Below are positions 31,954 to 43,620 of a stretch of 64,000 nucleotides of DNA, one piece after another. The position numbers and the translations under genes are program-made. Source of the DNA: Batrachochytrium dendrobatidis JAM81 (lineage: Eukaryota; Chytridiomycota; Chytridiomycetes; Rhizophydiales); assembly GCF_000203795.2 (NCBI RefSeq), contig NW_006281114.1, positions 496,001 to 560,000 of the forward strand, given 5' to 3'. Within the stretch, counting starts at the first letter, position 1. The number at the start of each line of letters is the position of its first letter. The notes beneath the pieces are model-generated. The model made no database searches and had not been told where the DNA came from. It saw only the letters and a program-made list of their open reading frames with translations.

Positions 31954-31977
31954 AACCCTAACCCTTTTAGGTTAACC
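31954..31977 (-). promoter_or_regulatory. Telomere-repeat-like promoter box (copy F)
   Basis: On the plus strand AACCCTAACCCTTTTAGG..., that is AAAGGGTTAGGGTT on the gene strand, about 115-135 bases before the start codon at 31842. The same box sits at the same place in copy G and, with one change, in copy H. Confidence 0.6.
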
Positions 31978-33255
31978 AGCAATACAGGGTTACTTGATTT
32001 CTTGTAGTGGTTTACTATTAAACTAGACAGTATGCTGCTCCCTAATCATAATATCACATTAATTGAGTTGATGATCGTGTCGATTGGATTATGCTTTTAC
32101 GACCCTTTTATCAGGTATGTTGAAAAGCACCCTTCATGAGTGTGTTGTTTAACCGCAAACGCTTTGATTTACAACCGTATTCATTGTGCAATGACTGTAT
32201 TATGTGCTGCAATATACAATGGTTACTACACATTGACTGCATTGTGTGTTTGATATACAACGACTATCATCATGACACACAATCATACTATAGTGTTGAA
32301 TCTACACTTTGTGCACTCTTAGTAATCATACATTGTACGATCACCAAGTTTGAACCCACATTCATGTATTGTGTTTGACTGTCAATGTTGTCAATACAAC
32401 TCTGTACACACATTTGTTGTATTCTGAATCACGGATACGATCGCAATCTAGTTCAACAACAATCATGACACATGTCAGTAATGCAACTGTTTATCACACA
32501 CCAACACTGTTATTTGGTGGTCCATTTACATCAATATGGCTGCAAGTTGTTGTTATATCACGTATTCTGAGCATGGTTTTGGTATTGCACATCCAGTTCC
32601 ATCACATTGCTGCTGACCCATCATTGTAATGCTGTATATCACCATAACCATAGACATGGACATGAGCATGTGGTTTCACGTATAATATTACAACCATGCA
32701 TGTCGTTGGTTGAATCATCACTACTAGTGTATAATACACTACACTACATGTATGTTGACATATGTTGTACCAATTTGATTGCATTGCTACAATATGGCAT
32801 GCTCCAACCTGTTTGAATGACTGTTGTGCAACATATTGATATTGACCACATGTGATACTGGTCACCAACAAAGTGATCAGCGGTATTCTATCGTATCATT
32901 CAATCACTGACTGCCAATACTTCAATTATGAATATTATCCACCATTTCATGACACCATTTGATACATTCAGTGCACAGTAGCTGATTGGTGCAATATGAT
33001 CAATTCAAGCATACTATTACATTGAAATGGTGGTGACAATGCAAGGTGTTTATTGGACAAACAAGACTGAATGCTTACATGACAAATGCAAATTGACAGT
33101 ATAAATCATATATACACACTGCAGTACAACATATTCTAAACAAGGTTGTTGATAGCGTGATTCCAGTTTTACAATGAAATTGAATTACCAAGCAGTTTAT
33201 TATCCAAACATTGATTTACCATGCACTTTTAGTTCTGATGTTTGTGTAGAAATAT
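31978..33255. repeat. Upstream flank and repeats of copy F
   Basis: 32,080-32,640 matches 37,130-37,710 and, inverted, 41,560-41,900, including a decayed MITE end (TTTACAACCGTATTCA at 32,170) and repeat R2 (32,415-32,500). From 32,640 to 33,255 nothing is recognised except 3' sequence of the next gene. Confidence 0.7.
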
Positions 33256-34161
33256 TCAAGTAGACTTTTTATATCCAATGAGTTCTAGCATTTGTCGTTT
33301 GAGTCTATCAAACCTTGATTCTGGTGGAAGAAGTTGAAGATCATATTCTTGAGTTGCGCTAGATTCACTTAGATATCTAAGAATTCTAGTCTCAGGTTTA
33401 AAGTGTACTTTAGCTTCCCTTGAACCAACATCGTGACTTGACTTTTGCTGATGTTTTTTAGAATGATCGTGTTTTGAGCCGTGGGGTTTAAAAGTAGATC
33501 CGGGTTTCAAGATGGATTTTAATTCTGGAGTAGGTTCAGATACAACGCTTATCGATTCTTCTTCAGGAGGTTCAAGAGCAAACCTGCGACACACCCATAA
33601 TCTTCCTGCTGCAAATCTTTCAAACTTTTTTTTATCAGATGAGCTCATTTTACGCCCACGTATCCTTCGTTTAACTTCTAGTATTCTTTCCTTTGTCTTG
33701 GCGTTCATCTTGTGCGGATATCCGTCTCCAACACTTTCTGGAATTTCCATATTTTCTAGCTTCAAATAACCCTCGACTCTAGACAATCTTTGCTGAGGTG
33801 TGGGAATATACCGTTCATTCTCTGGGACATAGCTTTTAGGGAGAGGGAATGCGTCGTCGCATGGTGTGTTGTCAAATATATCATCATCTGACTGTTTGGA
33901 CTGAGAGGATGACGATGATTCATTGGACTCTTCAACAGAACTGTCTGAATCATCAGGATCTACAGTCGACTGAGCTACACCATGATTGGATTCAGTTGAT
34001 TGTTGCTCTGTTCCAGTTGAAGCGCAAATACCAGTGTGTTGCTGCATGTGTATTGAACATTCTTTTACAGATTCTGATTCGCTGGCAGACGGACGATCAA
34101 TGACTACTGCACTGACTGTCACTGACAATAGCAACAACACAATAGTCGATATGAATTTCAT
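33256..34161 (-). CDS. Secreted protein with SILK and RVxF-like motifs
   Basis: The 301-residue product has a signal peptide (MKFISTIVLLLLSVTVSAV), then an acidic Ser/Asp-rich region (about 60-97), a helical basic region (TKERILEVKRRIRGRKM..., 156-190) and a C-terminal part with KSILK (215-219) and KVHF (251-254). KVHF is followed by five residues and Ile-Leu. SILK followed by RVxF and a hydrophobic pair is the docking arrangement of known protein phosphatase-1 partners. These are short motifs and could be chance. No enzyme domain or paralogue in this window is seen. The frame is open from a clear signal peptide, so I consider the gene real. Confidence 0.8.
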   Translation of the reverse strand: MKFISTIVLLLLSVTVSAVVIDRPSASESESVKECSIHMQQHTGICASTGTEQQSTESNHGVAQSTVDPDDSDSSVEESNESSSSSQSKQSDDDIFDNTPCDDAFPLPKSYVPENERYIPTPQQRLSRVEGYLKLENMEIPESVGDGYPHKMNAKTKERILEVKRRIRGRKMSSSDKKKFERFAAGRLWVCRRFALEPPEEESISVVSEPTPELKSILKPGSTFKPHGSKHDHSKKHQQKSSHDVGSREAKVHFKPETRILRYLSESSATQEYDLQLLPPESRFDRLKRQMLELIGYKKST

Positions 34162-35374
34162 CCTGTTGACGAGAATGAATGTGATAAATCCTGTCGATTA
34201 GTAGGACAATTCTTGGTAATGAATGAGCCAGTTGTGGATATGCACTATGCTTTTATGGTGGTTAAAAACATACTCAATGCATAAGGGATATACAAGCTTA
34301 CACAGCAACAACCTGACCGCCATTTAGGTATATATAGCACAGATACTCATGTGTAAACTCTTTTATGCACAGCCTTTCAACCATTGAATGAAACATGACT
34401 CATAGTCAAGGGCTGCTAACCCTGACCCATTTACTAAAGAATATATTGAAATGAGTTGCATATTCAGTTGGTTTCAGGTTACGGTCAGTATAGGGTAACA
34501 GTTTATCCACACAACAGCTGGTCAAATATTAATGGTAAAATCCTTCAAACGACTCTGCCTCAACACTTGATCTAGTGATATGATACTGTGTTGCAGTCCT
34601 GTTCAATGCAGTATGGATTGATGGTCATATCAGCAGTATCAATACTTTATGCCAACTGTAATACTTTCAATACGCAAACTCAAAGTATTGCCAATGATTA
34701 GAAAAGCTTCAACAGAACTCTTGAACTGTCAATTGTCATGCTATCAATAGTATGAACATCCGACTCAATACTGTACATGACTGGTTGTCAAGAGTCTTGC
34801 AGCGTTTAGTTGGCAAACTGGATTCCTGTTTCGATTATACAAACATGACATCAAACACATGTCTACTTTGGAACAAGACGTTGAGTTGAATGTCCAGCAA
34901 TATACAAAAATATACAAAAACAGCACGAATTGAATGTCAAAACTCGATTACTAACAATTTCAAATCTACAGAAACAAATACGACAACTTGCAGTCTAGTC
35001 ATGTAAACGGAACACCAACAGTGTTGGTGTGTAATAAACAGTCAGTGTCATGTCATGGTTGACAATACAGTGGTGTTGTTGGTGGTGATTGACATGCATG
35101 GTTGCATTACTGACATGTGCCATGATTGTTGTTGAATTAGATCGTGATCGTATCCGTGATTCAGAATACAATAAATGTGTGTGCAGAGTTGTACTGACAA
35201 CATTGACAGTCCAACACAATACATGAATGTGGGTTCAAACTTGGTGATCGTACAATGTATGATCGTTGTATATTGAACACGTAATGCAGTCAATATGTAG
35301 TGGCAGTCAACCGGATATGTAGCCATTGTATATTCCAAATCAAAGTCACTGCATGATGAATACGGCTGTCAATA
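34162..35374. other. Intergenic region with an inverted repeat copy
   Basis: 34,190-34,980 has promoter sequence and nothing further recognised. 34,990-35,370 is an inverted copy of repeat R2 and its flank (CCATGATTGTTGTTGAATTAGATCG, AATGTGGGTTCAAACTTGGTGATCG), ending in a decayed MITE end (GATGAATACGGCTGT near 35,358). Confidence 0.65.
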
Positions 35375-35798
35375 CACCACTACAAATGCCATGCTGCATA
35401 AACACCGCATATATTGCATTGCACACTGACAACACTAATTGACCAATATCAAACCAGTTGATGTTGCAATCTACATCCGATCTTGAACAAGTGCATTACT
35501 CCGTTTGTTGTACAATACACGACATGATCAGTCGATGGTATCATGCAACCATACAACTGACAAGTGATTGCAAGTATGACTGATAGTTACACGTATAATC
35601 AACACTGGTTGTTATCAGGTCATTGATGCATATGGAACAAACCATGTCAATGTATCAATCAACAATCCAATAACTGTTGATGCAATACCCAACACAGTAT
35701 TCAATCAATAATATGGTTGTTGATCCATTCACAATAATAGACAAATATCAACACGAGAAAGCTTAAATTTATTCAAAATCAAATTGATTGACAAGTCA

Positions 35799-36893
35799 TC
35801 AATCCAAATCATGCTCTTCCATAAATCTTTTTAGTTTTTTCCTGGTATATTCTAATCGTTTATGTGCATTTTGATACTCTTTTTTGAGTTGCTTTTGAAC
35901 CTCTAGGCTGTACTTTGATTCAAATCTCTCTTTTCCTATTGTTAACGCTAATCTTTGTCCTGATTTAAAGGTTGCATATTCAAAGTAAGCTCGACGTTTT
36001 TCTTTTAGTATTTTTTCGAAATCTTCCATTCTTTTCTTTAGGCTATCAAAGGTTTTCTGATCTTTTTTGTTTAATACAATCATTTGATTTGTAACAGGTT
36101 TGACTTTGTCAACTGGACGTTTCCGACCTCGTTTGGAAGTACTTGAACTAGGTTGATTCATCAATTTTTTCCGACCTCGTTTGAAAGTGCTTGGATTGGT
36201 TACATCAATTGGACCAGATACTTGGCTGGGAGTACTTGAACTAGGTTGATTCATCAATTTTTTTCGACCTCGTTTGGAAGTGCTTGGATTGGTTACATCA
36301 ATTGGGCCAGATACTTGGCTGTGAGTACTTGAACTAGGTTGATTCATCAATTTTTTTCGACCTCTTTTGGAAGTGCTTGGATTGGTTACATCCATTGGGT
36401 GTCGCCAGTCTTTGGGAATATTTAAATTAATTTTATCAAATAATTCTTTCCAGTTTTTTGGGGTATTTGAATCGGGTTTATCAGTTGGACCAGATACTTG
36501 ACTGGAAGTGCTTGAACTGGGTTGATCAATTGGTTGTTTCCAGTCTTGATAAGAAGTGATTGTATCAACTACATCTATTAGCCGTTTTCGACCTCGTTTG
36601 GGAATACTTGGACCGGCTACATCAATTGATTGTTGCTGTTCTTGATCAGAGGTGCTTGGATCAATCGGATCAAATATGTTTTGCCAGTTTTCGTCGAGAA
36701 TGCTTGAATTAATTTCATCCATTAGGCTTTGCCAGTCTTCTTCGAGAATCTTTGGATCAGGTTCATTGGTTGGACCAAACACTTGACTCAAAGTTCTTGA
36801 TGCTTTGGGTGAACCATCTTTATCAGCTGGAGGAAGTATTGCATTGGCGGTTGCTGCCGCAGTCAGTACGAATAAAATATCAACCAATTTCAT
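35799..36893 (-). CDS. Secreted repeat protein with basic motifs, family 2 (copy G)
   Basis: The 364-residue product has the same signal peptide as copy F with one change and an almost identical first 60 residues. The middle contains three near-perfect 31-residue repeats built around KRGRKKLMNQPSSST and SQVSGPIDVTNPST, plus KRGRKRLID and KRGRKRPVDK, giving five basic clusters. The C-terminal helical domain is conserved (KKDQKTFDSLKKRMEDFEK... to EEHDLD) but lacks the acidic tail. Most differences from copy F lie in repeat number and order. Confidence 0.85.
   Translation of the reverse strand: MKLVDILFVLTAAATANAILPPADKDGSPKASRTLSQVFGPTNEPDPKILEEDWQSLMDEINSSILDENWQNIFDPIDPSTSDQEQQQSIDVAGPSIPKRGRKRLIDVVDTITSYQDWKQPIDQPSSSTSSQVSGPTDKPDSNTPKNWKELFDKINLNIPKDWRHPMDVTNPSTSKRGRKKLMNQPSSSTHSQVSGPIDVTNPSTSKRGRKKLMNQPSSSTPSQVSGPIDVTNPSTFKRGRKKLMNQPSSSTSKRGRKRPVDKVKPVTNQMIVLNKKDQKTFDSLKKRMEDFEKILKEKRRAYFEYATFKSGQRLALTIGKERFESKYSLEVQKQLKKEYQNAHKRLEYTRKKLKRFMEEHDLD
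36120..36400 (-). repeat. 93-bp coding tandem repeat in copy G
   Basis: Three units of 93 bases, almost identical, encode the 31-residue basic repeats. In-frame repeat expansion is the likely source of length change in this family. Confidence 0.85.
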
Positions 36894-37004
36894 CAGATTG
36901 GTCAGTGTGTTTAAACAATTAATACAAAAGTAGAGTGTTGAAACTGGTGTTGATTATAAGACTGAACATACTCGATTGTACTTGTATGTTTTGTATAGCA
37001 AACC

Positions 37005-37027
37005 AACCCTAACCCTTTTAGATTAAC
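37005..37027 (-). promoter_or_regulatory. Telomere-repeat-like promoter box (copy G)
   Basis: ACCCTAACCCTTTTAGATTAACC on the plus strand, at the same distance from the start codon as in copy F. Confidence 0.6.
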
Positions 37028-37710
37028 CAACAACACAGGGCTACTTGATTGCTTGTGGTGAGCAACCATCAAACTAGACAGTGTGGTGCTCCCTAATCAC
37101 AATATCATATTGATCAATTTGATGATAATGTCAATTGAATTATGCTTTTACGACCCTTTGATCAAGTATATTGAAAAGCACCCTTATGAGTGTCGTGTAA
37201 CCGCAAACGCTCCTTTTTACAACCATATTCATGTATAATGGTTCACTCCAGTATTCATCATGTAATGACTGTATTCTGCATTGCAATATACAATGGCTAT
37301 TACACATTGACTGCATTGCGTGTTTGATATACAACAACCATCATATGACACACAATCAGACTATAGTGTTGAATCTACACTCTGTGCACTTTTAGTAATC
37401 ATACATTGTATGGTCACCAAGTTTGAACCCACATTCATGTATTGTGTTTGACTGTCAATGTTGCAATACAACTCTGTACACACATTTGTTGTATTCTGAA
37501 TCACGGATACGATCGCAATCTAGTTCAACAACAATCATGACACATGTCAGTAATGCAACTGTTTATTACACACCAACACTGTTATTTAGTGGTCCATTTA
37601 CATCAATATGGCTGCAAGTTGTCGTTATATCACGTATTCTTGACATGGTTTTGGTATTGCACATCCAGTTCCACCACATTGTTGCCGACCCATCATTGTA
37701 ATGCTGTATG

Positions 37711-38331
37711 TATCAAACACTGGCATGTCCCCATAACCTTAACCATAATCAGTAAAATGACACTCGAGTTGTTTACTGTAATCAGTATATGCAACCCAGT
37801 GCGACTACACATACTAGATCCAGTCTGTTGGTTGTTCCAGTTGACCTTGATTCACTTTTGATGTTTTGTCCGAGATTGACAATACAAATGTGTCAAGCTG
37901 AACCCAAACTACACGACTTGACTGTTCATGTCAATTGGATCGTGATCGAGCTATGCGATCATGATGTGTATTCAATCCATGCCATGTATTACCAATACAA
38001 TAGTATGCGTGATCATCGTGTATCAAACAACTACAATACACACTGGACTGATCCAATACATGCACGGCTTGAACATATCACACAATCAAACATGGACACA
38101 CCACATTAAAAATACATATAATATCAGCTTGTCACTAATGAATTGTATTCAGTCGAGTTTATTGAGAGTTGTTGCGTGATTCTTGACAGTGTGCTGAGTG
38201 TTCAGGCAAGACTGCTTGATCAGTCGTAGTTGATTATTAACACCAAGAGTCCCGATGTACATCATACCAACTATAAAATAATCATGGTCATCACTCATTC
38301 AACAAATAACCAGTTTTATTGATATATCTAC
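37711..38331. repeat. Repeat R3 and intergenic sequence
   Basis: 37,965-38,235 matches 54,880-55,150 in the same orientation (ATAGTATGCGTGATCATCGTG..., GAGTTTATTGAGAGTTGTTGCGTGA). The rest holds nothing recognisable. Confidence 0.75.
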
Positions 38332-39970
38332 TTAGTCCTCAAATTTCTCGTAATTAGGCTTTGACCGCCTACTACCAAGTCGCGACAACAATCTTCCGAG
38401 AGTAGATCTGCCATCTGAACTTGAAGTACTTGGTTGTTCAGGCAATCTAACAGCATACATCAAATGCATGATCAGTATCAATCTACATACCCACACATCA
38501 ATATTAAACAACTTACTGTGATGGTGACCAGAGTACTTGATCACTGTTTGAAATAATAGGATATCCATCAGTCGAGACTTCGCATCCACATCCAGGACCA
38601 AACCCAACGCGTTTATGTGCTCGATCAAATATCATTGTAAGTCGAGTCATAAATGGTATACAAAGAGCTGCATTGTAATTTGAACCAACTGTTACAGCAA
38701 ACAGGTCTACAATTCAACATGTATATTAGTCGGGTTAATTCAAACAACAAATATTGCATACATTGTCAAATATTTACATCTTTCAGAATCGATTTTTTGC
38801 ATATAGTCTCTAGGACCCAGTGTGATCTCTACAATGGAATTGTAGTTGTCAACAGTTACGGGGTTTTGAGCATACATTACAATTGAAAGCGTCGGTAGCT
38901 TGCTCCAATCGATATTAAGTTTGGGCTCAACCATTAGATGGTGTTTCCAAAATAGGTTATTAATATCTCTTTGGTCGAACTTGCGCCTAAACATGTTATT
39001 TTTGATAGTGATCGCACCACTACCAACAATAGCATTGATCAACGCTTTCACGACTACTTTAGGGAAATGCATACATGTACAACATGTTTCCACAACGGAG
39101 TACAAAGTACGTCCATCTTTCACCCTTTTTTGGAATCCAGCAGGTAGATTCACTCGTTTGTCATTGACTAGTATGCTCTTGATGTTGACAGTAAACTGAT
39201 CGTCTGATGGTGAATTTACCCATGCAACACTGCTTCCATCCGTTCCACACTTTGCAGTGATTTCCGTGTTTCCTATATTGATGAAGCTATCTGAAAGCAT
39301 TTCATACGGACATAGTTGAAGACTAACCTCGTTATTGGGAATAATACCACCATTGTACAAAGCATCCATCGCAGTGATTCGTGAGTGATGATTTGACAAC
39401 AAGGTATAGCCAAACCCAAATACTCCATTGAACATTGGATCGATACCAACTGCTATTACTGGTAAATTGATGTCAGTTATTTCAGTACCTGGAATCGTCA
39501 CATCGGCTGTGGAACTAATCCCACTATACTTTTTGCCTTTGTAATCTATAGTAACGGGCTCCCCACTTGGAGTGTGTTGTGGAGTCAAACTCACATCGTT
39601 GCTTGAACTAGAAAGTGGTACGATTGTATCAGAAACCGCTGAATCAACTCGTAAACCCAACTATTTTAAACAAGTGTGAGATTGATTCAGCGTGGTACAA
39701 ATTGATATCAAACTACAATAAATGGCATGACATGATACATACACCGACTCCATTAACATTGACTTTCATTGTGTAGCATTTGTTAATACCACCACCCAAC
39801 ACAACGGGTGATCGTTTTGACAGCCTATTATTTGATTGACTGTCAATTTCAATTGGTGATTCTAATGCAAGTCGAACTGCAGAAACCGCCTGTAACGCAA
39901 GTATAACGCATTCTAGAGTAATCAACATTGTATCGAGTAGTGTGATGAAAATGAATTGAATCTGATACAT
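38332..39970 (-). CDS. Secreted pepsin-like (A1) protein with altered catalytic motifs, four exons
   Basis: Exons read in order: 39970-39743, 39660-38778, 38706-38517, 38446-38332, all with GT-AG introns of 70-82 nt, giving 471 residues. A signal peptide (core MLITLECVILALQAVSA; ATG 39928 is an alternative start) is followed by a pro-segment with LSKRSP. The pepsin fold is recognisable: VFGFGYT, and in exon 3 CIPFMTRLTMIFDRAHKRVGFGPGC. However the first DTG is Asp82-Ser-Ala (VDSAVS) and the second is Glu267-Thr-Cys (VVETCC). Proteolysis is therefore unlikely, while the open frame and clean splice sites suggest the protein is still made. It could be a pseudoprotease decoy or binding protein (inference). 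An orphan copy of exon 1 lies at 18112. Confidence 0.8.
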
Positions 39971-41540
39971 GACTGCCGTTTTATAACAACGGCAGTTTTA
40001 AGGGTGACAATCAGCAATCTCCAAATGAATATTTAGAAAACGCCAAATACACCATGTAGGGTGAACAAACCCAAAAACACCCTGTAGGGTGGATCAATAT
40101 ACAAGCATTGTTGATAGTGTATAATCAACCTCGGTAATATTCTGGAATGATCTCTCCAATTGCGGCGATGTATCTAATAATCAGATAGTATCAAATTGTC
40201 ACCCTGATTATGGATAGTTATCATCACATACATTCCATTACTACAGCATATACTGTCACTGTACCAAATATTTGACTGATTGTTCAATTGGTCATGTTTT
40301 GGATCACTCGGACACAACAGCATCAAACAACCTGTTATTGCAGTATTTCAAAACCATGACTTTTCCATTGGTATGACTGCACAATCATTTTAGATTAATC
40401 TAGACTGTATACGTCAAACACTGCTGATTGTGTCACAACATGATCAACATCAAACTCGGCAATCTGTCGCTGCTACACCGAATGAGTGACATTGTACTAT
40501 AATTGAATTGGAGATTGGCAGGTCGTTCAACAAACTGGCCGTGTCAACAGATCGGATTGTCATCGTGGTACATGAACCACAATGGATGATCATGTCATTC
40601 AAATCAGCACACAATCTACCGATATATGCAAAACAACACCACCAATACAAATCAATACAAACCCAATCACAAACGTGGTGTTGAATCCAATGCATGCGAG
40701 TACTTTTTAAACACATGATACACACTGATGGTGATGGTTGCTGACAGTCACATTGCAGTGTACATGTCCAATAGTGTCCACTGTCATATCGATTGTTGCC
40801 ATCCGTGATATCCAACTGTACTTGTATTCACCAAATGTGCACAACATCTAGGGCTGACTGCCAGATGCTCTCATGTTTGGCATACAACTAGTCACCATCA
40901 GACCAAGCGTATACGCTAGTACAGCGCCATGAATCTATTGGCAAGTGGTTTCAATTTATTCTGGCGCGTCGAGGGTTGGATGTGTACTAGACACAATGTT
41001 GCGGATATAACTGAACTACAACAGGGTGATATCATGCATAATGGTACGGTCTGAATCTGTTTGGTAAATATGCAGCCATATATGACAACCCAATCCGTCC
41101 TTTATCACGGGTTGGTTTTAGAATGTCTGTTATTTTGGTCGATACATGTTTGTTGCATAGATTGGCAGTATTGTATGTATTTAGTCTGATTCCATTGTAA
41201 ACAGTCTGGTTGATTACCCATTCACTGCTAATAACCCGTTTGTACAACATAATCGATCATTTGCTCAGTATCGAGTATTTCCAAATACAAACTTGAATGA
41301 AAAGTCTTGCCACAATACTGATCAACTGTATTACTGTTTACACTGTGGTATTATTGATGTATTGGAATGTTTGGTGTTCAGATACACAATGATAATGGTA
41401 GTACAGCTCATGGCAGTTGTATAAACCAAATGTGATTAAAGCCAATAATAATGTCAGACAAGATTGGATAATGAATTAGCGTGTAAATCATCAACATTGA
41501 CCAAGATTGATTGAAATGGTGAGATTGAGTTGGATGGTGA
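39971..41540. other. Intergenic region with protease promoter and short repeats
   Basis: 39,971-40,270 is shared with the upstream of the orphan exon at 18112. At 40,050-40,100 ACACCATGTAGGGTGAACAAACCCAAAAACACCCTGTAGGGTGG is a short duplicated motif. 40,450-41,250 holds two minus-strand frames of 121 and 72 codons with no recognised domain; the second (41250-41032) could be a transposon remnant. No gene is claimed. Confidence 0.55.
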
Positions 41541-42010
41541 TGGACACAACAAATGAGTGTATAGAGTTGTATTGACAGCATCGACAGTCAAACACAATAC
41601 ATGAATGTGGGTTCAAACTTGGTGATCGTACAATGTATGATTACTAAGAGTGCACAAAGTGTAGATTCAACATTATAGTCTGATTGTGTGTCATATGATG
41701 ATTGTTGTATATCAAACACGCAATGCAGTCAATGTGTAGTAACTATTGTATACTGCAATGCAGAATACAGTCACTGCATGATGAATACTGGAGTGATCCA
41801 TTTACATGAATATGGTTGTAAAACAAAGCGTTTGCGGCCATACAACACTCTTGAAGGGTGCTTTTCAATACACCTGATCAAAGGGTCATAAAAGCATAAT
41901 TCAATCGACATGATCATCAAATTGATCAATATGATATTGTGGATAGGGAGCAGCATACTGTCTAGTTTGATGGTTGCTCACTACAAGCAATCAAGTAACC
42001 CTGTGATGTT

Positions 42011-42034
42011 GGTTAACCTAAAAGGGTTGGTTTG
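42011..42034 (+). promoter_or_regulatory. Telomere-repeat-like promoter box (copy H)
   Basis: GGTTAACCTAAAAGGGTTGG on the gene strand; one G differs from the TTAGGG form in copies F and G. It is followed by TATATAAAACATACAA and the family leader AAACACACTGACCAATCTG next to the ATG. Confidence 0.6.
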
Positions 42035-42139
42035 CTATATAAAACATACAAATACAATCGAGTATGTTCAGTTTTTTAATCAACACCAGTCTCAATACTC
42101 TACTTTTGTATTAATTGTTTAAACACACTGACCAATCTG

Positions 42140-43261
42140 ATGAAATTGGTTGATATTTTATTCGTACTGACTGCGGCAGCAACCGCCAATGCAATACTGA
42201 TACCGGCTGATAACAATGGTTCACCCAAAGCATCAGTCACTTTGAGTCAAGTGTCTGGTCCAACCAATGAGCCCAATCCAGACACTTCAGATGAATATCA
42301 GCAAGAACCAATGGATTTAAGTCTTCCCAACCGAATCCGGCAACAACCAATGGATCAACCTAATCCAAATATTCCTAATCAAAGTCAACGACCAACTGTG
42401 ATTGTAGCTGGTCCAAATATTTTCAAACAAGACCAAAAACCCATAATTGAACAGCCCATCCCAAGTACTCCCAGTCAAGTTTCTGACCCAATTGATCAAG
42501 TCGGTCCGAACACTTTTGATAAATACCAACAACAACCAGCTGATAAAACCAGTTCGAGTATTTCCAAACAAACCCAGCAACACCCAATAGATGCAACTGA
42601 TTTAAATATTCCCAACAAAGATCAGCAACAGCCGATTGATCAGCCCAGTCCAAGCACTTCCAGTCAAGGTCGGAAACGGCCAATTAGTGATTCCAGTCCA
42701 AGTGGTGCTCCAAAACGAGATCGAAAACAACCGATTGATCAACCCGATCCAAGTACTTCTGACGAATACTGGAAACCATTATTTGATATAATTAATCCAA
42801 ATATTCCCAGTCAAGACCCAATTAATGAACCCAGTCCAAGTACTTCTGGCAAATATTGGGGACCACTATTTGTTATAATTAATCCAAATATTCCCAGTCA
42901 AGACCAACAACAGCCAATGGAACAAGATGAGTCTGCTAATACTGTTCCAAATCAAGTGACTGGATTGAACAAAAAATATCAGAGAACCTTTAATCGCATG
43001 AAGAAAAGACTTGTAGCATTTAAAGTAGTACGAGAGAAAAAATGGCAACAATATCGTAGGTATGTAGACCTTGAATTCGAACAACAAATGACGTTAGCAA
43101 TGGGAAAAGAAATATCTGGATCAAGATACAATCCAAACGTTCAAAAGCAATTAAAACAAGAGTATAAGAAGATAAACAAGAGAGTACATAGTGTCAGATA
43201 TAAATTGAAAAACTACATGAAAAAGCATGGTTTGGAATTTGATGAGCCAGATCCAGATTGA
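42140..43261 (+). CDS. Secreted repeat protein with basic motifs, family 2 (copy H)
   Basis: The 373-residue product has the signal peptide MKLVDILFVLTAAATANA and the following block SQVSGPTNEP shared with copies F and G. The middle has loosely repeated Gln/Asn/Pro-rich units (QQPIDQPSPSTS, NPNIPSQD) with fewer basic clusters (GRKRPISD, KRDRKQPID). The C-terminal domain (YQRTFNRMKKRLVAFKVV... to KKHGLEFDEPDPD) is well conserved. It is the most diverged of the three paralogues and the only one on the plus strand. Confidence 0.85.
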   Translation: MKLVDILFVLTAAATANAILIPADNNGSPKASVTLSQVSGPTNEPNPDTSDEYQQEPMDLSLPNRIRQQPMDQPNPNIPNQSQRPTVIVAGPNIFKQDQKPIIEQPIPSTPSQVSDPIDQVGPNTFDKYQQQPADKTSSSISKQTQQHPIDATDLNIPNKDQQQPIDQPSPSTSSQGRKRPISDSSPSGAPKRDRKQPIDQPDPSTSDEYWKPLFDIINPNIPSQDPINEPSPSTSGKYWGPLFVIINPNIPSQDQQQPMEQDESANTVPNQVTGLNKKYQRTFNRMKKRLVAFKVVREKKWQQYRRYVDLEFEQQMTLAMGKEISGSRYNPNVQKQLKQEYKKINKRVHSVRYKLKNYMKKHGLEFDEPDPD

Positions 43262-43620
43262 TGATTTGTCAATGAATCCAATTTTGATTTTGAATAAATT
43301 TAAGCTTTCTGATATGTTGGTATTTGTCGAGTATCGTGAATGGGTCAACAACCATATCATTGATTGCATACTGTGTTTGGTATTACATCAACAGTTACTG
43401 GATTGTTGATTGATACATTGACATGGTTTGTTCCATATACATCAATGACTTGATAACAACCAGTGTTGATTGTAACTATCAGTCATACTTGCAATCACTT
43501 GTCAGTTGCATGATACCACCAACTGATCATGTCGTACATTGTACAACAAACGGAGCAATACACTTGTTCAAAGTTGGATGTAGATTGTGCCATCAACCGC
43601 TTCGATATTGGTCAATTAGA

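Larger units (their letters stand above)
35375..37710. repeat. Family 2 duplicated unit (copy G)
   Basis: Gene plus both flanks match copy F (30,400-32,640) in the same orientation. Upstream flank 36,894-37,710 contains the decayed MITE end (TTTTTACAACCATATTCATG, 37,214) and R2 (37,490-37,560). Confidence 0.8.
41541..43620. repeat. Family 2 duplicated unit (copy H, inverted)
   Basis: Gene and flanks match copies F and G in reverse orientation: upstream 41,560-42,139 (GTTCAAACTTGGTGATCGTACAATGT...) and downstream 43,262-43,600. A decayed MITE end (CATTTACATGAATATGGTTGTA) lies at 41,800-41,821. Confidence 0.75.
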
